Assembly (NCBI RefSeq): GCF_000189275.1
Contig: NZ_AEVT01000058.1
Coordinates: forward strand, 62,001 to 126,000
Length of the DNA stretch: 64,000 bases
Source of the DNA: Vibrio sinaloensis DSM 21326
Lineage (GTDB): Bacteria > Pseudomonadota > Gammaproteobacteria > Enterobacterales > Vibrionaceae
Direction of reading: 5' to 3'
Shown here: positions 18,820 through 27,691 of the stretch, in pieces
Numbering within the stretch: the first letter of the stretch is position 1
How the letters are laid out: every line of letters starts with the position of its first letter
Notes under the pieces: generated by a model
What the model was told of the DNA's origin: nothing
What the model saw: the letters and a program-made list of their open reading frames with translations, nothing else
The model's database searches: none
Made by a program: the position numbers and the translations under genes

Positions 18820-20610
18820 CTATTTTTGATCTAGCAACGATTCAAACTCATCAATCTTATTTTCTACTCTATCAATACTTTGCTGCCAGAAATCAGCGCC
18901 AGTCAGATCCATACCTAGATGTTTCTCGACCACTTCTTCTGCCATCATCGAGCCGGTATCACGCAGTAAATTGACGTAGTCTTGGTAGAACTGCGCCCCT
19001 TTGTTTTCACGTTGCGCGTAGACCCCAATGCTAAACAAGTAGCCAAATAGATATGGGTAGTTATAGAAACTGACTTGTGAGATTGAGAAATGCAGCTTGC
19101 TCGCCCAGAAGTATGGGTCTGGCTCTGACATAGAATCGCCATACCACTCTTGCCATTTATCACTCATTAGATCACACAACTGAGCGGCATCTAACTCCCC
19201 TTCAGAGCGCTGTTCATAGAAAGCTTTTTCAAATTCGTACCGAACCGGAATATTGACCATCAGAGCGTAACAACTGGATAGCTCTTCCCACAGCATTTCC
19301 AGTTTTTCCTCGCGAGTCGTGACCTGCTCTAGTAAATAGTCTCGCACGATATTTTCGGCAAAAATAGAAGCGGTTTCAGCGAGCGTCATTGGGTAACGCG
19401 TTTGGCACAGCGGCATGTCACGCATCACCCAGTTGTGGAATGCGTGGCCTATTTCATGAGCAAGAGTCAATAGGTCCGAACGGCTGCCTCCCCAAGTCAT
19501 AAACACTAATGGAGTACGAGTTGCCGCAAACTTAGTACAGTAAGCGCCTAAACGACGGTTCTCACTTGGCGCTGCATCAATCCAACCATTTTTAACCATT
19601 AAGGTAACAAAATCAGCCATCTCCTGATCAACACCGGCGAAGGCTGAATAAATGATGTCAATCGCTTCATCGAATGGGTAATTCTTAGGTTCTGCGTCAG
19701 TAAGACTCGGCATGCCCGCGAGATGATTCCACGGAGCCATTTGCTGCAAGCCATGCACTCGCGCCATTAAGCGCCCTGCCTTCTGGCCAACGTGGCGATT
19801 CGCTTTGGCGGTGTTCATCATCGCATCAAGCGTAGCAGCTTGAATGCGGCTATCATGAAGGCTGGTTTCTAAGAAATGTACGTCACGCGCTTGTGAACGT
19901 TTTTGATATTCGGTCAAACGCCATCCGGCTAAGGCGTTGAGAATGGCTGCAAACGACTCTTGATTCGTGCGCATCGCATTTTGGATGCCACGCCATGCCG
20001 GTTCCTGTGACTCGAACTCAGTACCATAGAGCAGGCTAGCCGCTTGAGATAACCCCACCTGAGTGTTCACGCCATCTTCTAGGGTCACTTGTAGCGAGCC
20101 GGTAATGTTGTCGTACAAGCGTCCCCATGCGTCTTTGCCATCCACTTGCATCGCAGACAGCAATTGCTCCTCTGCAATACTTAGCTTGGTATCTGCTAAC
20201 TTACGCATCGCTTGAATTTGAAAGCCCTGCCCTGCAACATCTTCACTCGCATGATTTAGCACTTCTTCAATAAAGCTTTGTGGCGAAGTTAGCAAAATAT
20301 CTTGAAAGGGTGTGAACGCTTGGCTCAATTCAGAGCTCAACCTTGCGACTCGACCAATGAGCGCCTTGGCTTCGCCATTGGTTGCATCGGTCGATGCGTG
20401 GCATTGAGCAAACGTATTAATAGTCGAGAGAAGTTTACCCGCAGCCTCGCTGGTCTGGATGGCATTTTGAACCACTGTTACTGAAGTGCGAGAGTCTGCA
20501 TGTAAGACAAGGGTTTGAATACATTGTTGGATTAACTCAATATCTTGAGTAATTTTACTATCGCTCAATCCTTGGTAAGCAATAGAGAGATCCCAATTAG
20601 GTGTGCTCAT
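18820..20610 (-). CDS. pepF: M3-family oligoendopeptidase F
   Basis: A 596-residue cytoplasmic zinc endopeptidase that cleaves short peptides. The zinc-binding HEIGHAFH is at 385-392, with a downstream glutamate-rich helix (LAETASIFAEN) supplying the third ligand. Length and motif fit the PepF/M3 group. It begins only 25 bases after the stop of the cobC-like gene, with its own AAGGAAAC ribosome site, so it may be the last gene of the cobalamin transcript; a terminator follows it. Confidence 0.9.
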   Translation of the reverse strand: MSTPNWDLSIAYQGLSDSKITQDIELIQQCIQTLVLHADSRTSVTVVQNAIQTSEAAGKLLSTINTFAQCHASTDATNGEAKALIGRVARLSSELSQAFTPFQDILLTSPQSFIEEVLNHASEDVAGQGFQIQAMRKLADTKLSIAEEQLLSAMQVDGKDAWGRLYDNITGSLQVTLEDGVNTQVGLSQAASLLYGTEFESQEPAWRGIQNAMRTNQESFAAILNALAGWRLTEYQKRSQARDVHFLETSLHDSRIQAATLDAMMNTAKANRHVGQKAGRLMARVHGLQQMAPWNHLAGMPSLTDAEPKNYPFDEAIDIIYSAFAGVDQEMADFVTLMVKNGWIDAAPSENRRLGAYCTKFAATRTPLVFMTWGGSRSDLLTLAHEIGHAFHNWVMRDMPLCQTRYPMTLAETASIFAENIVRDYLLEQVTTREEKLEMLWEELSSCYALMVNIPVRYEFEKAFYEQRSEGELDAAQLCDLMSDKWQEWYGDSMSEPDPYFWASKLHFSISQVSFYNYPYLFGYLFSIGVYAQRENKGAQFYQDYVNLLRDTGSMMAEEVVEKHLGMDLTGADFWQQSIDRVENKIDEFESLLDQK

Positions 20611-20635
20611 TGTTTAGTTTCCTTGCTCCCACAAT

Positions 20636-21247
20636 CTAACCCAGTTCGGCTCCTATTGCGCAGACTCGTGGATAGATTGCATCGGCTTTAATGATCTGAA
20701 TATGACTATACGACTGGTGACGAATTTGCAGAACTGAATAGAGCTCACTGCTACGCCAATCGAACGGCAGTAGCGAAGCCAGAATCATGCGAATAGTGCC
20801 ACCATGACAAATAATTAGTGTGTCTTGCTCGACATCGGTAACGAACTGCTGCCAGCCCGTTGTTATTCTTGTATTAAACTCTTGCAGAGTCTCAGCATTC
20901 GGCAGTTGAGTCTCTGCTGGCGCTTGCCAGAATCGCTCCAGTAAAGGCCATTGAGAGTGAATAGTATCAAAAGGCACGCCGTCTATGTCACCAAAATTCA
21001 TCTCTTTAAACTCTGGTGCGATCCGAACGGCACAATTTGCCGATTTACCGTATAGCTCGGCCAAATCGTGACATCGCTTTAGAGGCGATGTCACCACTTG
21101 TTCCACAGACCATTGTTTGGCGATAAGTTTGCTGCAAATCACTTGCTGCTCTGCTTCAGCAACCGCGATATCAGTGTGACCATAGAGTCCAGGCTCACCA
21201 AGTGTTTTTCCATGGCGCACCAAGTAAACATTAACCACTTCTGTCAT
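20636..21247 (-). CDS. cobC: Histidine phosphatase, alpha-ribazole phosphatase-like
   Basis: A 203-residue phosphoglycerate-mutase-fold phosphatase. The catalytic LVRHGKT is at 9-15 and a second conserved His is in ICHGGTIR near 145-152. Its position directly after cobU-cobS-cobT makes alpha-ribazole-5'-phosphate dephosphorylation in the nucleotide loop pathway the best assignment. The fold alone does not prove that substrate. One base separates it from cobU. Confidence 0.82.
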   Translation of the reverse strand: MTEVVNVYLVRHGKTLGEPGLYGHTDIAVAEAEQQVICSKLIAKQWSVEQVVTSPLKRCHDLAELYGKSANCAVRIAPEFKEMNFGDIDGVPFDTIHSQWPLLERFWQAPAETQLPNAETLQEFNTRITTGWQQFVTDVEQDTLIICHGGTIRMILASLLPFDWRSSELYSVLQIRHQSYSHIQIIKADAIYPRVCAIGAELG

Positions 21248-21248
21248 G

Positions 21249-21779
21249 TTAACCTTTTAATTTCATCGGTAAACCCGCCGCGATAAAAGTCACCTCATCG
21301 GCTTTAGCAGCGATCGCCTGATTCATCCAACCAGCGTGATCAACGAATAAACGCGTAACTTCTCCCAATGGTACGACGCCCAGGCCAACTTCATTTGACA
21401 CCAACACTATACGCGCGGGTGATTCAACCAGTGCATCGACTAATTTAGTCACCTCAGATTGTATTGCGTCATCACAAGCCCCTTCTCCAAGGTCATAAAT
21501 CAGGTTATTCATCCACAGTGTTAGGCAATCGACCAGCACCATATCCGAGTCGGTAAACCGGTTGATGAGCGGCGCTAAGGCCAGAGGACATTCATGCTCA
21601 CTCCACTGCTCTCCTCGCCTTTGCTGATGATGGAGAATACGCGCTTGCATTTCCGGGTCAAAAGCCTGCGCAGTTGCCACGTAATGGCAGTTAACGTGAT
21701 TCGTTTTTGCCAACACTAAAGACTCGGCATAACGAGATTTACCTGAACGAGCTCCGCCCAATATAAGATGAACCGACAT
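21249..21779 (-). CDS. cobU: Adenosylcobinamide kinase / guanylyltransferase
   Basis: Bifunctional enzyme that phosphorylates adenosylcobinamide and then attaches GMP. The 176 residues begin with the P-loop GGARSGKS (7-14), followed by SRYAE. A His in the HHQQRRGEQW segment is the likely guanylylated residue, and the family WMNNLIY segment is present. It is immediately adjacent to cobS (no gap) and cobC, in the standard nucleotide-loop operon. Confidence 0.95.
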   Translation of the reverse strand: MSVHLILGGARSGKSRYAESLVLAKTNHVNCHYVATAQAFDPEMQARILHHQQRRGEQWSEHECPLALAPLINRFTDSDMVLVDCLTLWMNNLIYDLGEGACDDAIQSEVTKLVDALVESPARIVLVSNEVGLGVVPLGEVTRLFVDHAGWMNQAIAAKADEVTFIAAGLPMKLKG

Positions 21780-22553
21780 TTAGTGAACCCCTAACCAGAT
21801 CAAGATAACCATGTATAAAGTCAATTCACTCAACTGCTGCGCCGCGCCTAAGCAATCTCCCGTGAAGCCACCGATTCGCTTAAGCAGCCAAGTTCGAAAT
21901 ACAAACCTCAGTGGGACAATAACAACCAGCATGCTGACAACTAAACTCAGCTCGAGCCAAAGCATAGGAATCAAACTAGTAGCGAGCAGCACGACGAGCT
22001 CAACCTGGCTTTGCTTATTCGCTAATGGCTTACTTTTACTGGTATCGATATCCGAAACGTAAGGCGTATCATGTATCAATGAAGCCGCCACCCCGCGGCT
22101 AATCACATAACTCGCCACCAGGGCTGGAATAACCATCTGCCATTTGGCGAGTTCACTCAATAGGACAAATTTGCCCAGCAGCGCCATAACGAGCGCGCTG
22201 GCACCATATGTCCCGATTCGGCTGTCTTTCATGATGGTCAGTCGCCGTTCGAGGGTCATGCCTCCACCGATGCCATCGGCCATGTCGGTTAATCCGTCTT
22301 CGTGGAATGCTCCCGTTAGCATTAGGCTAAAACACATCATGATAAAAATCGCGACGGGTGTGGGGAGAACCATGCTGACCAAAGCAAAACACAGCGCACA
22401 GAATGCTCCAAGCAGTAAACCGACTAAGGCGAAATACCGCCCAGCTTGATTCATACGCTCTTCAGAATATGGGGTATTGGCAGGTATTGGTAAGCGAGAA
22501 AAAAAGCCCAGCGCGAGCCAAAACAGTTCCAGTTGATACTTTACAGCAGACAC
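21780..22553 (-). CDS. cobS: Adenosylcobinamide-GDP ribazoletransferase (cobalamin synthase)
   Basis: Inner-membrane enzyme that joins adenosylcobinamide-GDP with alpha-ribazole (phosphate) to give the cobalamin end product. The 257 residues have several transmembrane segments and the family signature FHEDGLTDMADGIGGG (about 84-99), with Asp/His metal ligands. Translation starts at a GTG directly after the cobT stop codon. Confidence 0.95.
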   Translation of the reverse strand: MSAVKYQLELFWLALGFFSRLPIPANTPYSEERMNQAGRYFALVGLLLGAFCALCFALVSMVLPTPVAIFIMMCFSLMLTGAFHEDGLTDMADGIGGGMTLERRLTIMKDSRIGTYGASALVMALLGKFVLLSELAKWQMVIPALVASYVISRGVAASLIHDTPYVSDIDTSKSKPLANKQSQVELVVLLATSLIPMLWLELSLVVSMLVVIVPLRFVFRTWLLKRIGGFTGDCLGAAQQLSELTLYMVILIWLGVH

Positions 22554-23582
22554 TTACACCTCGACGCCCGCTTGCTCGAAGCTTGCCATGTTGTTGTAAA
22601 ACTCGGCCGCAGCTCGAATTATTGGCACAGCCAGCACTGCTCCTGTTCCTTCTCCAAGGCGTAGCGACAGATCGAGTAAAGGCGCGGCCTCCATGCATTG
22701 CAGAAGATGTTTATGGCCCGACTCATGCGAGCGATGAGCAAAAATCATAAATTGGCGACAGTGAGGATTTATCTTACACGCAGCGAAAGCCGCAACTGAG
22801 GCAATAAAGCCATCAACAACAACTGGGGTTTGATTTTGGGCCGCCGCTAAATAAGCGCCAACCATCTGAACAATTTCAAAACCGCCGACTTCCGCCAAAA
22901 CAGTATGGACATCGCGCCCTTTACAACGTGCTACCCCTTGAGAAATCAGTGTCACTTTCTTCGCTAACTGCTCAGGAGAGATCCCTGTCCCCAAGCCTAC
23001 ACATTGTTCAACATCAAGTTCAGTAAGCGCCGCTAAGATTGCAGATGCACTCGATGTATTAGCGATACCCATTTCACCAAACATCAGCAGTCGACAGCCT
23101 GAGTCGATGACCTGCTGTGTCAAATTCTGCCCAAAGGCTAACCCGTCGGAGAGCTGTTGTGGAGTCATTGCCGCTTGACGGGCCAAATTGTTGGTTCGCT
23201 CTCCCAACCTTTGCACAATGAGGTCAGGTTCATCAACGGGTAACAAGATGCCACAGTCGACCACTTTAAGATCGACACTATTCGCTCGACAAAAACAGTT
23301 AATGGCAGCACCACCGGCAAGAAAGTTGAGTACCATTTGCTGCGTTACCGCGCTCGGCGCAATACTTACGCCTTCATCCGCGATTCCATGGTCTCCAGCA
23401 AACACAATCACCGTAGGGTTATCAATATTAATAGTTCGCGCGAGCTTTCCCTGCTGATTACTTTGGATAAGCGCCAATTGATGAGCGACTTTCTCTAGCT
23501 CACCGAGCGCTCCCACTGGTTTGGTTTTTTGGTTGATTTGGTGCCAAATAGCATCGGAGTAACATTGATCAAGTAGCGGCAT
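22554..23582 (-). CDS. cobT: Nicotinate-nucleotide-dimethylbenzimidazole phosphoribosyltransferase
   Basis: Activates the lower ligand base: nicotinate mononucleotide plus dimethylbenzimidazole gives alpha-ribazole-5'-phosphate. The 342 residues show the family's [10 protein letters not shown] segment near 16-26, [13 protein letters not shown] near 60-72 and the [15 protein letters not shown] block with the catalytic region. The terminal EGTGAVLA motif, near 315, carries the catalytic Glu. It directly follows the flavin reductase-like gene, stop to start. Confidence 0.95.
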   Translation of the reverse strand: MPLLDQCYSDAIWHQINQKTKPVGALGELEKVAHQLALIQSNQQGKLARTINIDNPTVIVFAGDHGIADEGVSIAPSAVTQQMVLNFLAGGAAINCFCRANSVDLKVVDCGILLPVDEPDLIVQRLGERTNNLARQAAMTPQQLSDGLAFGQNLTQQVIDSGCRLLMFGEMGIANTSSASAILAALTELDVEQCVGLGTGISPEQLAKKVTLISQGVARCKGRDVHTVLAEVGGFEIVQMVGAYLAAAQNQTPVVVDGFIASVAAFAACKINPHCRQFMIFAHRSHESGHKHLLQCMEAAPLLDLSLRLGEGTGAVLAVPIIRAAAEFYNNMASFEQAGVEV

Positions 23583-24194
23583 TTACTTTGGCCTCGCGAC
23601 GGAAAAAGTGCGTTCAAGTACCGAATAGTCATTGCCACCCAGACGTGAGAGAGGGTTCACCTTTAAGGATTCCACCACCAATCTGTCACTACGATCACCA
23701 ATCACTTCTGGATCGATGTAAACGGTATTTATCTCGGCAAAGATAAGGCTTTGTGGCGTTGCGCCGATCTCTTGTACTTCATACAAGGTGCAGCCAAACG
23801 CCACCGGGCAATCTTTAACACGTGGTAACTCGAATCCGTCAAATTCAACCAGCTCGATGTCCGATGCCACCACTTCAGATTCACCATGATCTAACGTCGC
23901 AGCACTTTGCGTCACTTGCTCTGCTTGACCCACATTAGCAATATGAATCACTAACTTGCCAGTTTCCAACACATTTCGGGTCGTATCTTTCACCTCTCCG
24001 CTCGGCTTCTTCCCTACTGAAATCATCATCAGCGGCGGATTGCTTGAGACCGGTGCAAAATAAGAAAACGGAGCGAGGTTGAAGTTTTGCTTTCCAGAAT
24101 CCGTCAGCACCCAAGCGATTGGTCTAGGTATGACGGTTTGTGTCATCAGATGATAAATCTGCGTGGGCGCTAATGTGCTCAGTTCAATGTTCAT
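23583..24194 (-). CDS. Flavin reductase-like FMN-binding protein
   Basis: A 203-residue split-barrel flavoprotein of the flavin reductase-like group. The N-terminal TVIPRPIAWVLT (about 19-30) and the NLAPFSYFAPVS segment (about 39-50) form the FMN site of this family. It heads the cob operon and abuts cobT. Reduced flavin is the precursor of dimethylbenzimidazole in the BluB reaction, and flavoproteins also reduce the corrin cobalt, so a link to cobalamin is plausible but unproven. No BluB is encoded in the window. Confidence 0.8.
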   Translation of the reverse strand: MNIELSTLAPTQIYHLMTQTVIPRPIAWVLTDSGKQNFNLAPFSYFAPVSSNPPLMMISVGKKPSGEVKDTTRNVLETGKLVIHIANVGQAEQVTQSAATLDHGESEVVASDIELVEFDGFELPRVKDCPVAFGCTLYEVQEIGATPQSLIFAEINTVYIDPEVIGDRSDRLVVESLKVNPLSRLGGNDYSVLERTFSVARPK

Positions 24195-24506
24195 GAGAGT
24201 CCTTTCTGACAGGTTCCTTTGGATATCGAGAAGTGTATCTCGAAATCAGGGACTTAACACCTACTTTCCCTGTCATAGCAATCCTAATGAGGTGAACGAT
24301 GGGCAAAAACACGCTCATTTTGAATCGCAATTTGAAAGAAAACTGGCAATCGGTCTATCTTTATAAGTACGCGAAAAATTTTTCATCGCAAGTGATTGAA
24401 AAATAGATGTGCTGAATCAGGTCGGCACAACACATGCATTTATGACTCACTACAGGGGACATTCATCGCGCATGGAGCGCACCAGTTGATCGCATTGGAG
24501 GTATTT
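24195..24506. other. Non-coding gap upstream of the cob operon
   Basis: No supported protein gene. A plus-strand promoter-like pair (TTGAAA, 18 bases, TATCTT) lies at about 24330-24359, leading toward the small gene at 24507. I looked for a cobalamin riboswitch in front of the cob operon on the minus strand and did not find its conserved B12-box core. Confidence 0.4.
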
Positions 24507-24593
24507 ATGTTTGCCAATCAACGTTCAAAGAAACAGAAACCGACGAAAAATAATCAGAAAACTCAAAAACGCGTACCCTTATCTCTCACCTGA
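24507..24593 (+). CDS. Possible 28-residue basic small protein
   Basis: A very short gene too small for usual gene calling. A consensus ribosome site GGAGG at 24497-24501 sits five bases before the ATG, which is the main support. The product is basic and hydrophilic (about ten Lys/Arg, several Asn/Gln) and has no hydrophobic segment. A longer in-frame start at 24396 lacks a ribosome site. It is followed by a hairpin at 24613-24637. It may be the coding part of a small regulatory RNA; Vibrio has such dual-function RNAs, but I cannot match this one to any of them. Confidence 0.45.
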   Translation: MFANQRSKKQKPTKNNQKTQKRVPLSLT

Positions 24594-24610
24594 CAATCAT
24601 GATATACAGC

Positions 24611-24637
24611 AAAAGGCCTCGACTTGATCGAGGCCTT
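24611..24637. terminator. Terminator between small gene and chemoreceptor gene
   Basis: A 10-bp perfect stem (AAGGCCTCGA and its complement) with the loop CTTGA. On the minus strand it ends in TTTTGC, so it mainly terminates the chemoreceptor transcript; the plus side has only TTAG. Confidence 0.75.
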
Positions 24638-24661
24638 AGTCATTGCGGCAACTGTGAATGA

Positions 24662-26620
24662 TTAGTCGGTCTTAAATTTCGTCACTAGCGAGTTTAGCTC
24701 ATCGGCCGACTGCTGCATCGACTGAGAATTTGATCGCGCGCGATTGGCCACATCGTCCACTTTCTGAGTATCCTCGTGCACTTGTTGAATATTGCGATTG
24801 ATCTCTTCAGCCACTAAATGCTGTTGTTCCGCTGCCGTGGCAATCTGAGTACTCATATCATGAATCGACGAGACGGATTCAGAAATACCGCTGAAACTGG
24901 TATTGACGGATTCGGTAATTTCAACGGTTTGCTGAGAAGCGCTCAGGCTGACCGTCATTTGCTCACTCACCTCTTTCGTTCTGTTTTGTAAGCGCTGAAC
25001 CAGTTCATTGATCTCCGCCGTCGAATCTTGGGTGCGTTTTGCTAACGCTCTCACTTCATCTGCAACCACTGCGAAACCACGGCCTTGTTCACCTGCACGA
25101 GCAGCCTCAATCGCCGCGTTTAACGCCAGCAAGTTGGTTTGTTCAGCAATACCACGAATCGTATCTAAAATCGCGGTGATGCCCTGACTATCTTGCTCCA
25201 GTTCGGCAATGGTTTCAGAAGAGGCTGATATCAACTGCGCCAGCTCATTCACACTTGATACCGCGGTATTGATATCATGTTGCCCTTGGCTTACCAAAGA
25301 CTGACTACTGTCAGCGGCTTGAGCAGCAGTGGTACATAGCGTCGCAACTTCATTCGCTGTCGCCACCATCTCATTAAACGCTGTAGAGACCATTTCGACT
25401 GCTTGATTTTGCCGCTCGGATACTTGAGCAAGATCTTGGGAAACCATCGACGCCTTGGTAGCTGATTCTCCCATTGATTGTCCCGCTTGCGAAATTTGTT
25501 GGATCAGTTGACGAATCGCTTTTAGGAACGCATTAAAGTAACCCGCCAGCTCGCCGGTTTCGTCGTTCGATTTAACTTGCAGCTCTTTGGTTAAATCTCC
25601 TTCACCCTCCGAAATCTCCTTCAACCCTTGAGAGACCAAACTCAGCGGTCTCGCTATCAAGTTCGCTAGGAATATCGCCCCTGCAATAAAAATGATGACC
25701 AACACCACAACAATCACACTTATTAAGCTCATCAAGCGCTGGCTGTCTTCCATTACCTCGTCGTAAGTGATTAAACCAACAAACTTCCAGCCCAGTTTTT
25801 CGGAGTGATAGACATTCGCCATGTAGTGCTCACCATCTATCTCAAGATCCACCACCCCTTCTTGAGTTTGCCCCAGTTGACGATAGCCTTCACCAAGCTC
25901 ATTAATGTCTTTGAAGTTGTTGTCTGGGTTATTGGCATCAACAAGTACGTTGCCAGAGTCTTCGATCATCATTAAATAGCCAGTTTCGCCGAGCTTAATC
26001 TGCTTAACAATCGCGGTTAGACTTTTTAATGACACATCGATAGCGACGACACCAGAAGAAGAATTATCATTGGCACTAAACGCTTTAACGGTACCAACGA
26101 TGGTCGCATCATCCGTCGCCCAGTAATATGCCGAGGTGCGACCGACCTCGTTGGGAGACGACTTAGCGGTGGTATACCAAGGTCGACCTCGCGGATCGTA
26201 CCCCGCCGTCATTTTTCCCTTTGGCCATTGAATATACCCACCATTATCGGTGCCCATATAGACATACGCGTACCCCGGGTGGGATTCACCAAGTTGCGCT
26301 AATACAGAGTATATTTGCTGCTCTGTCTGCCCGTTTTGATCCGGGCTCATCATGCTCGCCCCCATATCCATGTATTTCTCTATCGACGCATCAGAAGCTT
26401 TTACCGCTGGATGTTGCGACAACATGCGTACATTGTCCTCGATGGCAGCAAAGTAAATACTGATCGCGTTGTCGACTTGGCTGATCTCACCTCGACTTCG
26501 CTCAAGAAAATCAGTGATGGTTTCGCTACGAGAATTTGAGATTACGATATAAGAGATGATCACGACAGGGATCAGGGTCGCTGCAATAAGACCAAGCAAC
26601 AGCTTCTGCTTAATTTTCAT
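24662..26620 (-). CDS. Methyl-accepting chemotaxis protein (dCache sensor)
   Basis: A 652-residue transmembrane chemoreceptor. Helix 1 (about 8-28), a large periplasmic double-Cache domain (about 33-280), helix 2 (about 295-320), a HAMP domain and a cytoplasmic coiled-coil. The hairpin tip that contacts CheA/CheW is intact ([19 protein letters not shown]). No pentapeptide for CheR docking is visible at the C-terminus. The periplasmic [11 protein letters not shown] segment is typical of Cache domains that bind amino acids or small acids, but the ligand cannot be named. I chose the ATG at 26620 over a TTG two codons upstream. Confidence 0.92.
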   Translation of the reverse strand: MKIKQKLLLGLIAATLIPVVIISYIVISNSRSETITDFLERSRGEISQVDNAISIYFAAIEDNVRMLSQHPAVKASDASIEKYMDMGASMMSPDQNGQTEQQIYSVLAQLGESHPGYAYVYMGTDNGGYIQWPKGKMTAGYDPRGRPWYTTAKSSPNEVGRTSAYYWATDDATIVGTVKAFSANDNSSSGVVAIDVSLKSLTAIVKQIKLGETGYLMMIEDSGNVLVDANNPDNNFKDINELGEGYRQLGQTQEGVVDLEIDGEHYMANVYHSEKLGWKFVGLITYDEVMEDSQRLMSLISVIVVVLVIIFIAGAIFLANLIARPLSLVSQGLKEISEGEGDLTKELQVKSNDETGELAGYFNAFLKAIRQLIQQISQAGQSMGESATKASMVSQDLAQVSERQNQAVEMVSTAFNEMVATANEVATLCTTAAQAADSSQSLVSQGQHDINTAVSSVNELAQLISASSETIAELEQDSQGITAILDTIRGIAEQTNLLALNAAIEAARAGEQGRGFAVVADEVRALAKRTQDSTAEINELVQRLQNRTKEVSEQMTVSLSASQQTVEITESVNTSFSGISESVSSIHDMSTQIATAAEQQHLVAEEINRNIQQVHEDTQKVDDVANRARSNSQSMQQSADELNSLVTKFKTD

Positions 26621-26816
26621 AACCAATTTGCCTTAGTTATTGAGTAGTTATTACCTAAATTTAGTTCAAGGGGTGACACTTGCCACGACTAAACGTTATG
26701 AATCCAATAACACCTACCTTGATCACAGACTTAATCGGCTAATTAAGCGATGCTGGATCTAATAAACCTACTACGCAGATGGGTTTACACCCTTCAATCA
26801 ACAGCGGCTTAACACA

Positions 26817-27503
26817 TTGCATACTCAGGAACACCTCAACGTCATAACGGCTGGCGGCTCAGGTTTAGTCGGAACAGAACTGATTAAACAGATGCTTGAA
26901 CATGAGCCAATTGAACACATTTACGCATTGAGCCGTAAAGACTTACCCTTCTTTCACCCTAAGCTTGAAGTCATTAAACACAGTGATCTCGACGTCCATG
27001 ACTGGGATGACAGTAAGCCAGTACCAACCTATGGTTTCATCTGCTTAGGCACAACTCTGAAACAGGCCGGCAGTAAGAAAGCTCTTGAGAGCGTGGACTA
27101 TGAGTTGGTGTGTAAAGTCGCTCAACAAATGAAGGTCATGGGGGTTAAAAAACTCTGTGTGGTCTCTAGTTTAGGCGCCTCTATTCATTCCTTTTCACAC
27201 TACCTCAGATGCAAGGGTAAAATGGAATTGGCGCTCGAGCGCCTTGAGTTTGAACAAGTCGTGTTTGTGCGCCCGGGGCCACTTGTCGGATTACGAGAGC
27301 AACCCAGAGCCGACGAACGTATTACCCAAGCTATTTTGAAAGTACTCCGCCCTTTGATGCTGGGGCCGTTAGCTAAGATGATTCCAATTCGAGCAAGTCA
27401 TGTCGCGACGGCGATGCAGTTCAGCCTTTTCTCGGGCAGTTCAAAGAAAGTCTCGGTATTAGACAGTGTTGCCATGCGAAAGCTGCTCAAAAAATATCAA
27501 TAA
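26817..27503 (+). CDS. NAD(P)-binding Rossmann-fold oxidoreductase-like protein
   Basis: A 228-residue protein of the extended short-chain dehydrogenase/TIP30-like group. The nucleotide site is TAGGSGLVGTEL (about 11-22). Later a VVSSLGAS segment and a Y-L-R-C-K-G-K-M-E stretch stand where the S-x-Y-x3-K active site is expected, with a degenerate Tyr/Lys spacing typical of the atypical group. Its only in-frame start upstream of the fold is a TTG without a clear ribosome site, which suggests low expression or a wrongly chosen start. Function is unknown. Confidence 0.75.
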   Translation: MHTQEHLNVITAGGSGLVGTELIKQMLEHEPIEHIYALSRKDLPFFHPKLEVIKHSDLDVHDWDDSKPVPTYGFICLGTTLKQAGSKKALESVDYELVCKVAQQMKVMGVKKLCVVSSLGASIHSFSHYLRCKGKMELALERLEFEQVVFVRPGPLVGLREQPRADERITQAILKVLRPLMLGPLAKMIPIRASHVATAMQFSLFSGSSKKVSVLDSVAMRKLLKKYQ

Positions 27504-27639
27504 GCCCATGTTTAATATAAATAATCGGTGAATACTCAGCCTCTAAAAAGGCTAAATAACAAATTCATATAAGGCATTACCTTTTATCATTTCTCTCTGT
27601 CTCCTGACCGCACTACCCTCATACCGAACCACAACCCGT

Positions 27640-27662
27640 AACCATAAGCAAGACTTATGGTT
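27640..27662. promoter_or_regulatory. Perfect inverted repeat upstream of tcyP
   Basis: AACCATAAG and CTTATGGTT face each other across CAAGA, 30 bases before the tcyP start. It could be an operator or a 5'-leader hairpin. No T-run follows, so it is not a terminator. Confidence 0.5.
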
Positions 27663-27691
27663 CGCATAAGAAAAAATAAGGACAATCTATT

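Noticed and set aside
22403..22750. Open frame of 115 codons opposite cobS/cobT
   Set aside because: It crosses the junction of two conserved genes on the other strand and shows no protein-like motif.
24195..24330. Cobalamin riboswitch in front of the cob operon
   Set aside because: I looked for the conserved B12-box core on the minus strand and did not find it; the gap before btuC also lacks it.
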